Source: Sphingomonas sp. (GTDB lineage: Bacteria; Pseudomonadota; Alphaproteobacteria; Sphingomonadales; Sphingomonadaceae). Taken from it: 64,000 nt of DNA. Positions within the stretch are counted from its first letter, which is position 1. Each line of letters starts with the position of its first letter. A program made the translations under genes and the position numbers. Below, piece after piece: positions 57,612 through 64,000 of this stretch. The notes under the pieces were generated by a model. It had not been told where the DNA came from. It did no database searches and saw only the letters and a list, made by a program, of their open reading frames with translations. The stretch covers positions 620,001-684,000 of the forward strand of contig NZ_JANINP010000007.1 of the NCBI RefSeq assembly GCF_024508665.1, read 5' to 3'.

Positions 57612-57989
57612 ATGTCGAAGCCTCAGGCTCCCCGCAAGGTCGGCGACAAGGAAGCGCTGGCCGTTGCCACCCAGATCCGTGGTTCGGCGCAGAAGCTGAA
57701 CCTGGTTGCTGGTCTGATCCGCGGCCGCAAGGCCGGCGACGCGCTGAACATCCTCGCTTTCTCGAAGAAGGCGATGGCGGTCGATGCGCGCAAGGTGCTC
57801 GCCTCGGCGATCGCCAACGCGGAAAACAACCACAACCTCGATGTCGACGCGCTTGTCGTCGCCGAGGCGTCGGTCGGCAAGTCGATCACGATGAAGCGCT
57901 TCGCGACCCGCGGCCGTGGCAAGTCCACCCGCATCCTGAAGCCGTTTTCGCGCCTTCGCATCGTCGTCCGCGAGCAGGAAGAAGCATAA
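57612..57989 (+). CDS. rplV: Ribosomal protein L22
   Basis: The protein is 125 residues with a family beta-hairpin that lines the exit tunnel ([20 protein letters not shown]). The stop overlaps the rpsC ATG by one base. Confidence 0.97.
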   Translation: MSKPQAPRKVGDKEALAVATQIRGSAQKLNLVAGLIRGRKAGDALNILAFSKKAMAVDARKVLASAIANAENNHNLDVDALVVAEASVGKSITMKRFATRGRGKSTRILKPFSRLRIVVREQEEA

Positions 57990-58696
57990 TGGGTCACAAG
58001 AGCAATCCGATCGGCCTGCGCCTGCAGATCAACCGTACCTGGGACAGCCGCTGGTTCGCGGAAGGTCAGGATTACGGCAAGCTCCTCCTCGAGGACCTGA
58101 AGATCCGCAAGTACATCCTCGACACGCTGCCCCAGGCGGCGATCTCGAAGGTCGTGATCGAGCGTCCGGCCAAGCTGTGCCGCGTCTCGATCTATGCCGC
58201 GCGCCCCGGCGTGATCATCGGCAAGAAGGGCACCGACATCGAGAAGCTGCGCCGCAAGCTCGGTTCGATGACCGGCTCGGACGTGTCGCTGAACATCGTC
58301 GAGATCCGCAAGCCCGAGATCGACGCCAAGCTCGTCGCGCAGGGCATTGCCGACCAGCTCGAGCGCCGTATCGCATTCCGTCGCGCCATGAAGCGCGCGG
58401 TGCAGTCGGCGATGCGCCTGGGTGCCGACGGCATCCGCGTGCAGTGCGGCGGCCGTCTCGGCGGTGCCGAGATCGCTCGCACCGAGAGCTATCGTGAGGG
58501 CCGGGTGCCGCTGCATACGCTGCGCGCCCACCTCGATTATGCCGAAGCGCAGGCACACACCGCTTATGGTGTCTGCGGCGTCAAGGTGTGGGTCTTCAAG
58601 GGCGAGATTCTCGGCCATGACCCGATGGCGCAGGAGCGGTTGATGATGGAGGCTCAGACCTCCGGCGTGCGCCCGGCGCGCGAAGACCGCCGCTAA
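57989..58696 (+). CDS. rpsC: Ribosomal protein S3
   Basis: The protein is 235 residues. KH domain with GXXG loop ([13 protein letters not shown]) and [19 protein letters not shown] C-terminal region. Complete. Confidence 0.98.
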   Translation: MGHKSNPIGLRLQINRTWDSRWFAEGQDYGKLLLEDLKIRKYILDTLPQAAISKVVIERPAKLCRVSIYAARPGVIIGKKGTDIEKLRRKLGSMTGSDVSLNIVEIRKPEIDAKLVAQGIADQLERRIAFRRAMKRAVQSAMRLGADGIRVQCGGRLGGAEIARTESYREGRVPLHTLRAHLDYAEAQAHTAYGVCGVKVWVFKGEILGHDPMAQERLMMEAQTSGVRPAREDRR

Positions 58697-58708
58697 GGAC
58701 AACAGGAC

Positions 58709-59143
58709 ATGCTGCAACCAAAACGCACCAAGTTCCGCAAGGCGTTCAAGGGCCGTATCCACGGCGACGCCAAGGGCGGCGCGACGCTCAACTTCGGCTC
58801 CTATGGGCTGAAGGCGATGGAGCCGGAGCGGATCACCGCTCGTCAGATCGAGGCGGCTCGCCGCGCGATCACGCGTCACATCAAGCGCCAGGGCCGCCTC
58901 TGGATCCGCGTCTTCCCGGACGTGCCGGTCTCGTCGAAGCCCGCCGAAGTCCGCATGGGCTCGGGTAAGGGTTCGCCCGAATTCTGGGCCGCCCGCGTCA
59001 AGCCGGGCCGCATCCTGTTCGAGTTGGACGGCGTTCCCGGTCCGCTCGCGGCCGAAGCGTTCAGCCGCGCGGCGATGAAGCTGCCGATCAAGACGAAGGT
59101 CGTGGCGCGCCTCGGCGACACCTCGCACCTCGGAGGCGAGTAA
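58709..59143 (+). CDS. rplP: Ribosomal protein L16
   Basis: The protein is 144 residues, starting [16 protein letters not shown]. It binds the A-site tRNA region. RBS AGGACAACAGGA upstream. Confidence 0.97.
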   Translation: MLQPKRTKFRKAFKGRIHGDAKGGATLNFGSYGLKAMEPERITARQIEAARRAITRHIKRQGRLWIRVFPDVPVSSKPAEVRMGSGKGSPEFWAARVKPGRILFELDGVPGPLAAEAFSRAAMKLPIKTKVVARLGDTSHLGGE

Positions 59144-59144
59144 G

Positions 59145-59348
59145 ATGGCGAATAAGATCGATTACAGCGGTATGGACGAGGCCACCCTCGACCAGGAACT
59201 GGGCAACCTGAAGCGCGAGGCGTTCAACCTTCGCTTCCAGGCGGCGACCAGCCAGCTCGAGAAGCCGAGCCGCGTGCGTGAAGTCCGCCGCGACATCGCG
59301 CGCATCAAGACCCTGCAGACCGCGCGTTCGCGCGCTGCGGCAAAGTAA
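59145..59348 (+). CDS. rpmC: Ribosomal protein L29
   Basis: The protein is 67 residues; ATG one base after the rplP stop. Two-helix fold with [20 protein letters not shown]. Confidence 0.95.
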   Translation: MANKIDYSGMDEATLDQELGNLKREAFNLRFQAATSQLEKPSRVREVRRDIARIKTLQTARSRAAAK

Positions 59349-59358
59349 GGAAACGGAC

Positions 59359-59631
59359 ATGCCGAAGCGCGTGCTGACCGGACAGATTGTCTCGGACAAG
59401 GGCGACAAGACGGTGGTCGTGAACGTGGAGCGCAAGGTCAAGCATGCGCTCTACGGCAAGATCATCCGCCGCTCGAAGAAGTATCACGCCCATGACGAGG
59501 GCAACGAATACAAGCAGGGCGAAACCGTGCGGATCGAAGAGACCGCGCCGATCTCCAAGCTGAAGACCTGGAAGGTGATCGAGCGGGTGAACACCCACGC
59601 GACGCCGGAGCGGATCGACGTCGACGCCTGA
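59359..59631 (+). CDS. rpsQ: Ribosomal protein S17
   Basis: The protein is 90 residues from ATG 59359 ([21 protein letters not shown]); a frame extending to 59278 is an artefact. OB-fold. A repeat element follows its stop by six bases. Confidence 0.97.
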   Translation: MPKRVLTGQIVSDKGDKTVVVNVERKVKHALYGKIIRRSKKYHAHDEGNEYKQGETVRIEETAPISKLKTWKVIERVNTHATPERIDVDA

Positions 59632-59637
59632 ACCCAG

Positions 59638-59721
59638 GCGTCACCCCGGCGAAGGCCGGGGTCGCTGCGTGAGAGCGCGGTGACCGAAACCTAGCGGCCC
59701 CGGCCTACGCCGGGGCGACGA
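59638..59721. repeat. Paired inverted repeat (same family as 54458) between rpsQ and rplN
   Basis: 29-base arms at 59638-59666 and 59693-59721 match as inverted repeats at 25 of 29 positions. Their core is the same as that of the element at 54458. A short stem (GCTCTCACG-like) lies between them. Confidence 0.8.
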
Positions 59722-59777
59722 TTTAGCAGGAACCGCCGGGCCCGTCCCGGTAGGCCAAACGAGAAGGAACCGGATCG

Positions 59778-60146
59778 ATGATCCAGATGCAATCCAATCT
59801 CGACGTCGCTGACAATAGCGGCGCGAAGCGGGTGCAGTGCATCAAGGTGCTGGGCGGCTCGAAGCGCCGCACGGCCGGCGTCGGCGACATCATCGTCGTC
59901 AGCGTCAAGGAAGCGCAGCCCCGCGGCCGCGTGAAGAAGGGCGACGTTCACCGCGCGGTGATCGTGCGTACCGCCAAGGACATCCGCCGTCCCGACGGTT
60001 CGGTGATCCGCTTCGATTCGAACGCGGCGGTCCTGGTCAACAAGAACGAGGAGCCGATTGGCACCCGCATCTTCGGCCCGGTCGTGCGCGAACTGCGTGC
60101 CCGTGGTCACATGAAGGTGATCAGCCTGGCTCCGGAGGTGCTGTAA
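59778..60146 (+). CDS. rplN: Ribosomal protein L14
   Basis: The protein is 122 residues, starting [21 protein letters not shown]. The stop overlaps the rplX ATG by one base. Confidence 0.97.
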   Translation: MIQMQSNLDVADNSGAKRVQCIKVLGGSKRRTAGVGDIIVVSVKEAQPRGRVKKGDVHRAVIVRTAKDIRRPDGSVIRFDSNAAVLVNKNEEPIGTRIFGPVVRELRARGHMKVISLAPEVL

Positions 60147-60463
60147 TGGCTGCTGCGAAGATCAAGAAGGGTGACCAGGTGATCGTCCTGTCCGGCAAGG
60201 ACAAGGGCCGCACCGGCGAAGTCATCAAGGCGATGCCGAAGGACGGCAAGGTCGTCGTCTCGGGCGTCAACGTGCACGTTCGTCACGTCAAGCCGAGCCA
60301 GACCAACCCCCAGGGTGGTCTCGATCGCTCGGAAGCGCCGATGCACGTGTCTAAGGTTGCCCATGTCGTGGACGGCAAGCCGACCCGCGTCCGTTTCGAG
60401 ACGGGCAAGGACGGCAAGAAGGTCCGCGTCGCGGTCAAGACCGGGAAGAAGATCGATGGCTGA
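60146..60463 (+). CDS. rplX: Ribosomal protein L24
   Basis: The protein is 105 residues from ATG 60146 ([24 protein letters not shown] motif). It overlaps rplE by 8 bases. Confidence 0.97.
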   Translation: MAAAKIKKGDQVIVLSGKDKGRTGEVIKAMPKDGKVVVSGVNVHVRHVKPSQTNPQGGLDRSEAPMHVSKVAHVVDGKPTRVRFETGKDGKKVRVAVKTGKKIDG

Positions 60464-61040
60464 CAAGTACAAGGCCCGCATGCAGGGCATCTACGAGGAC
60501 CGCATCATCAAGGCGATGACCGACAAGTTCGGTTACAAGAACGCGCTTGAAGTGCCGCGGCTCGAGAAGATCGTGCTCAACATGGGCGTCGGCGAGGCGA
60601 CCCAGGACAAGAAGAAGGTCGAGCAGGCCGCTTCCGAGATGGAGCTGATCGCGGGCCAGAAGCCGGTGATCACCAAGGCGAAGAAGTCGATCGCGCAGTT
60701 CAAGCTGCGTGAGGGCATGCCGATCGGCGTGAAGGTCACCCTTCGCCGTGAGCGCATGTACGAATTCCTCGACCGCTTCATCACGATCGCGCTGCCGCGC
60801 GTTCGCGACTTCCGCGGCCTCAACCCGAAGTCGTTCGACGGTCGCGGCAATTACGCGATGGGTCTCAAGGAACAGCTCGTGTTCCCGGAGATCAACTATG
60901 ACCGCATCGACAAGGTGCGCGGCATGGACGTCATCGTCACCACCACCGCGAAGACCGACGACGAGGCTCGCGAGCTTCTTCGCCTCTTCGGTTTCCCGTT
61001 CCCGCAGGATGCGGACGGCGAAGCGAAGCAGGCGGCATAA
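60456..61040 (+). CDS. rplE: Ribosomal protein L5
   Basis: The protein is 194 residues from ATG 60456 ([16 protein letters not shown]). 5S rRNA-binding protein. A frame open to 60315 is a shadow inside rplX. Confidence 0.97.
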   Translation: MADKYKARMQGIYEDRIIKAMTDKFGYKNALEVPRLEKIVLNMGVGEATQDKKKVEQAASEMELIAGQKPVITKAKKSIAQFKLREGMPIGVKVTLRRERMYEFLDRFITIALPRVRDFRGLNPKSFDGRGNYAMGLKEQLVFPEINYDRIDKVRGMDVIVTTTAKTDDEARELLRLFGFPFPQDADGEAKQAA

Positions 61041-61059
61041 GGGAAAGAGAACTTAAGTC

Positions 61060-61365
61060 ATGGCGAAACTGAGTTCCGTGAACAAGAATGAGCGTCGCAA
61101 GAAGCTGGTGGCGAAATATGCCAACCGCTATGCGAAGCTGAAGGCGCAGGCCAACGACAAGTCGGCCGACGAAACCGAGCGTCTGATCGCGCGGCTGAAG
61201 ATGGCCGAGATTCCCCGCAACGGGAATCCGACCCGCATCCGCAACCGTTGCGAAGTGACGGGCCGTCCCCGCGCTTACTACCGCAAATTCCGACTCTGCC
61301 GTGTGCAGCTGCGCGAGCTGGCCAACAAGGGCCTGATCCCCGGCGTCACGAAGTCGAGCTGGTAA
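61060..61365 (+). CDS. rpsN: Ribosomal protein S14
   Basis: The protein is 101 residues, zinc-independent long form ([16 protein letters not shown]; no CxxC pair). Confidence 0.97.
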   Translation: MAKLSSVNKNERRKKLVAKYANRYAKLKAQANDKSADETERLIARLKMAEIPRNGNPTRIRNRCEVTGRPRAYYRKFRLCRVQLRELANKGLIPGVTKSSW

Positions 61366-61375
61366 GGACACGAAG

Positions 61376-61771
61376 ATGGCAGTGACCGATCCCCTGGGTG
61401 ATATGCTCACCCGCATCCGCAACGGCCAGCGCGCGCGCAAGGACTCGGTCCTTTCGCCGGCGTCGAAGCTGCGCGTCCGCGTGCTCGATGTTCTCCAGCG
61501 TGAGGGCTATATCCGCGGTTATTCCGAGGAAGAGATGGGGCCCGCCAAGGGCATCCGTATCGAGCTCAAATATTTCGAAGGCCAGCCGGCCATCAAGCAT
61601 GTCGCGCGCGTCTCGAAGCCGGGCCGTCGCGTGTACAGCGGTTCGCAGGAACTGCCGCGCGTGATGAACGGCCTGGGCATCACCATCGTGTCGACGCCGC
61701 GCGGCGTGCTCTCGGATGCCGAGGCGCGCGAGCAGAATGTCGGCGGCGAAGTGCTGGCGGAGGTGTTCTGA
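61376..61771 (+). CDS. rpsH: Ribosomal protein S8
   Basis: The protein is 131 residues, starting [18 protein letters not shown]. In E. coli S8 represses the spc operon by binding its mRNA; whether it does so here is unknown. Stop overlaps rplF. Confidence 0.97.
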   Translation: MAVTDPLGDMLTRIRNGQRARKDSVLSPASKLRVRVLDVLQREGYIRGYSEEEMGPAKGIRIELKYFEGQPAIKHVARVSKPGRRVYSGSQELPRVMNGLGITIVSTPRGVLSDAEAREQNVGGEVLAEVF

Positions 61772-62304
61772 TGAGCCGCATTGGTAAGAAGGCGGTCGCG
61801 ATCCCGAGCGGTGTCACCGCCACGGTCGCCGACGGCACGCTCAGCATGAAGGGCCCGAAGGGCACCCTCAGCATGCCGATGGCCGATGAAGTCGTCTATG
61901 ACGTCCAGGCGGACTCGATCGGCGTCAAGCCGGCCAACGAGACCAAGCGCGCTCGCGCGTTCTGGGGCATGCAGCGCACCCTGGTGCAGAACCTTGTGAC
62001 CGGCGTGACTGACGGCTTCACGAAGAAGCTGCTGATCACCGGCGTCGGCTACCGCGCCAACGCCCAGGGCAAGAAGCTGAAGCTGCAGCTTGGTTACTCG
62101 CACGATGTCGACATCGACGTGCCGGAAGGCCTGACGGTCAACACGCCCGACCAGACCACGGTCGAGATTTCGGGCGCTGACAAGCAGAAGGTCGGCCAGC
62201 TGGCCGCCGAGATCCGCCGCTGGCGTAAGCCCGAGCCGTACAAGGGCAAGGGCATCAAGTACGACGGCGAGTACATCTTCCGTAAGGAAGGGAAGAAGAA
62301 GTAA
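61771..62304 (+). CDS. rplF: Ribosomal protein L6
   Basis: The protein is 177 residues, starting [16 protein letters not shown], ending with the Lys-rich tail. Stop overlaps rplR. Confidence 0.97.
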   Translation: MSRIGKKAVAIPSGVTATVADGTLSMKGPKGTLSMPMADEVVYDVQADSIGVKPANETKRARAFWGMQRTLVQNLVTGVTDGFTKKLLITGVGYRANAQGKKLKLQLGYSHDVDIDVPEGLTVNTPDQTTVEISGADKQKVGQLAAEIRRWRKPEPYKGKGIKYDGEYIFRKEGKKK

Positions 62305-62660
62305 TGACCAAGGGTCTTTCACTTTTCGAGAAGCGCCGCCGGCGCAACCGCACCGCTCTTCGCGCGCGTGGCGGCGGTCGTCCGCGCCTCTCGGTGCATC
62401 GTTCGGGCAAGCACATCTATGCCCAGGTGATCGACGACGAGAACGGCAAGACCGTCGCCTCGGCCTCGACGCTGGAGCAGGGCGTGCGCGACAAGTCGGG
62501 CGCGAATATCGAAGCGGCGACCGAAGTCGGCAAGCGCGTGGCGGAAGCCGCGGTGAAGGCCGGCGTCAAGCAGGTCGTGTTCGATCGCGGCGGCTTCCTG
62601 TTTCATGGCCGCGTCAAGGCGCTGGCCGATGCGGCTCGTGAAGCCGGACTGGAGTTCTGA
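62304..62660 (+). CDS. rplR: Ribosomal protein L18
   Basis: The protein is 118 residues; binds 5S rRNA. Followed two bases later by rpsE. Confidence 0.97.
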   Translation: MTKGLSLFEKRRRRNRTALRARGGGRPRLSVHRSGKHIYAQVIDDENGKTVASASTLEQGVRDKSGANIEAATEVGKRVAEAAVKAGVKQVVFDRGGFLFHGRVKALADAAREAGLEF

Positions 62661-62662
62661 GA

Positions 62663-63400
62663 ATGGCTGACGAAACCAATCCGACGGTCGACGCTCCCGT
62701 CGATGCGCCTTCGGCCGAAGCGACCACCCATGACGCGCCGCAGGGCCGTGGTGGCGGTCGTGGCGGTCGTGGCCGTGGCGGCCCGGGCGGCGGCGGCGGT
62801 CGTGGTGGCCGTGACGGCGGCCGCGGCGGACGTCGCGACGACCGGCGTGGTCAGGGCAATGACGATGGCGGCGAAGAGCTGATCGAGAAGCTCGTCCACA
62901 TCAACCGCGTCTCGAAGACGGTGAAGGGCGGCAAGCGCTTCGGCTTCGCGGCGCTGGTCGTCGTGGGCGACGGCAAGGGCCGCGTCGGCTTCGGTCATGG
63001 CAAGGCGCGCGAAGTGCCGGAGGCGATCTCCAAGGCGACCGCGTCGGCCAAGAAGAAGATGATCCGCGTTCCGCTGCGCGAAGGCCGTACGCTGCACCAT
63101 GACGGCAATGGCCATTTCGGTGCGGGCAAGGTCACGCTGCGCTCGGCGCCGCAGGGTACCGGCATCATCGCCGGCGGCCCGATGCGCGCCGTGTTCGAAT
63201 CGCTCGGCGTCGCCGACGTCGTGACCAAGTCGGTCGGCACGTCGAACCCCTACAACATGATCCGCGCCACCTTCGAGGCGTTGGGCGACCAGACTTCGCC
63301 GAAGTCGGTTGCGCAGCGGCGCGGCAAGAAGATCGCCGACCTGCTCGGCCGCGGTGGGTCGCAGACCGCCGAGGCCGATGCCGCGGCGATCGCGGAGTAA
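62663..63400 (+). CDS. rpsE: Ribosomal protein S5 with Gly/Arg-rich N-terminal extension
   Basis: The protein is 245 residues. The S5 core begins at about residue 73 ([19 protein letters not shown]). The first ~70 residues are an extension rich in RGG and GGR repeats (about 27-65), not found in E. coli S5 (167 aa). Conserved core residues include [19 protein letters not shown]. The extension probably contacts rRNA or is a modification target; function not known. Confidence 0.95.
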   Translation: MADETNPTVDAPVDAPSAEATTHDAPQGRGGGRGGRGRGGPGGGGGRGGRDGGRGGRRDDRRGQGNDDGGEELIEKLVHINRVSKTVKGGKRFGFAALVVVGDGKGRVGFGHGKAREVPEAISKATASAKKKMIRVPLREGRTLHHDGNGHFGAGKVTLRSAPQGTGIIAGGPMRAVFESLGVADVVTKSVGTSNPYNMIRATFEALGDQTSPKSVAQRRGKKIADLLGRGGSQTAEADAAAIAE

Positions 63401-63406
63401 GCGAAC

Positions 63407-63607
63407 ATGGCTGCCAAGAAAGACGCCGCGACCGGTACGGTGAAGGTCACCCAGACCGGTTCGCCGATCCGTCGCACCAAGGACCAGCGTGCCACGCTGA
63501 TCGGCCTGGGCCTCAACAAGATGCACCGGACCGTCGAGCTGAAGGACACGCCCGAGGTTCGCGGCATGATCAAGAAGGTCGCTCACATGGTGAGCGTCAG
63601 CGAGTAA
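63407..63607 (+). CDS. rpmD: Ribosomal protein L30
   Basis: The protein is 66 residues ([19 protein letters not shown]). Followed by a repeat region before rplO. Confidence 0.97.
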   Translation: MAAKKDAATGTVKVTQTGSPIRRTKDQRATLIGLGLNKMHRTVELKDTPEVRGMIKKVAHMVSVSE

Positions 63608-63611
63608 CATA

Positions 63612-63760
63612 CTGCCGTCATCCCCGCGAAAGCGGGGACCCATCTCCCGATCGTGGGGCTGGGTTCGACGGCAGTGAGTTGGGCCCTCGCGCTCGCGAGG
63701 GTGACGAAGTTGGGGAACCGCGTCCCCCAGTTGCGCGACCCCCGCTTTCGCGGGGGCAGG
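63612..63760. repeat. Composite palindromic element between rpmD and rplO
   Basis: CCCCGCGAAAGCGGGG-type palindromes at 63617-63640 and 63737-63760 face each other as inverted repeats. Between them lie GACGGCAG (63667), complementary to CTGCCGTC (63612), and a perfect 8-bp stem CCCTCGCG/CGCGAGGG at 63684-63701. The core differs from the elements at 54458 and 59638. Confidence 0.75.
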
Positions 63761-63784
63761 CAAAAGCGAAAGCGAGTGCACGAT

Positions 63785-64000
63785 ATGAAATTGAACGAAC
63801 TGCGCGACAACCAGGGCGCGCGTCATCGCAAGATCCGCGTCGGCCGTGGCATCGGCTCGGGCAAGGGCAAGACCGCCGGGCGTGGCCAGAAGGGCCAGAA
63901 GAGCCGTGAAGGCGTCTCGATCGCGGGCTTCGAGGGCGGCCAGATGCCGCTCCACATGCGTCTGCCGAAGCGCGGCTTCAACAACATCTTCGCCAAGGAC
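63785..64000 (+). CDS. rplO: Ribosomal protein L15 (partial, cut by window edge)
   Basis: The first 72 residues are visible ([20 protein letters not shown], and the [17 protein letters not shown] loop). The frame is open at the end of the window. Confidence 0.95.
   Translation, partial: MKLNELRDNQGARHRKIRVGRGIGSGKGKTAGRGQKGQKSREGVSIAGFEGGQMPLHMRLPKRGFNNIFAKD

Overview
The window is a high-GC alphaproteobacterial chromosome segment, most likely from Sphingomonas or a close relative (Sphingomonadaceae). This rests on the base composition, the DUF2171 and RcnB-type proteins, the pyruvate dehydrogenase E2/E3 neighbourhood, an S12 protein with Arg at position 88, and a standard str / S10 / spc ribosomal order. 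No similarity search could be run; families were assigned from motifs and protein architecture.

Region 1 (1-21.7 kb) is an accessory island rich in predicted anti-phage genes. The plus strand carries the 3' end of a DrmD-type SNF2 helicase, a DrmMI-type adenine methylase broken by a frameshift near 2894, an HNH-like zinc protein, an XRE-ImmA/IrrE protein, a PIN-domain protein, then DrmA (helicase) and DrmB (DUF1998). This is a class 1 DISARM locus with three inserted genes and no short drmC after drmB. Facing it on the minus strand is a tight, translationally coupled three-gene operon: DUF6361 protein, a two-motif phospholipase D-like protein, and an SNF2/SSL2-like helicase. I consider this operon the best candidate for a poorly described system. 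After a 777-bp tract with no convincing gene come a MerR-like regulator pair, a divergent control region with a perfect 12-bp palindrome, and a large serine recombinase next to tRNA-Ala(CGC), which is probably the island edge.

Region 2 (21.8-49.2 kb) is mostly core or lineage genes: a DUF2171 protein; two divergent citrate-synthase-family genes; an oxidoreductase; a VanY-type peptidase; an RluA-type pseudouridine synthase overlapping ArfB; free methionine-R-sulfoxide reductase; a five-gene operon (TonB receptor, MFS, TetR, FAD lactone oxidase, DSD1-type PLP enzyme) that looks like uptake and oxidation of an unknown substrate; an M28 peptidase; pyruvate dehydrogenase E2 and E3 separated by two thioesterase genes and a DUF559 gene bounded by palindromes; an S41 protease; membrane proteins; and a bactofilin.

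Region 3 (49.2-64.0 kb) is the translation cluster: rpsL-rpsG-fusA-tuf, a strong terminator, then rpsJ through the start of rplO. Palindromic repeat pairs interrupt the cluster at three intergenic gaps (rpsJ-rplC, rpsQ-rplN, rpmD-rplO).
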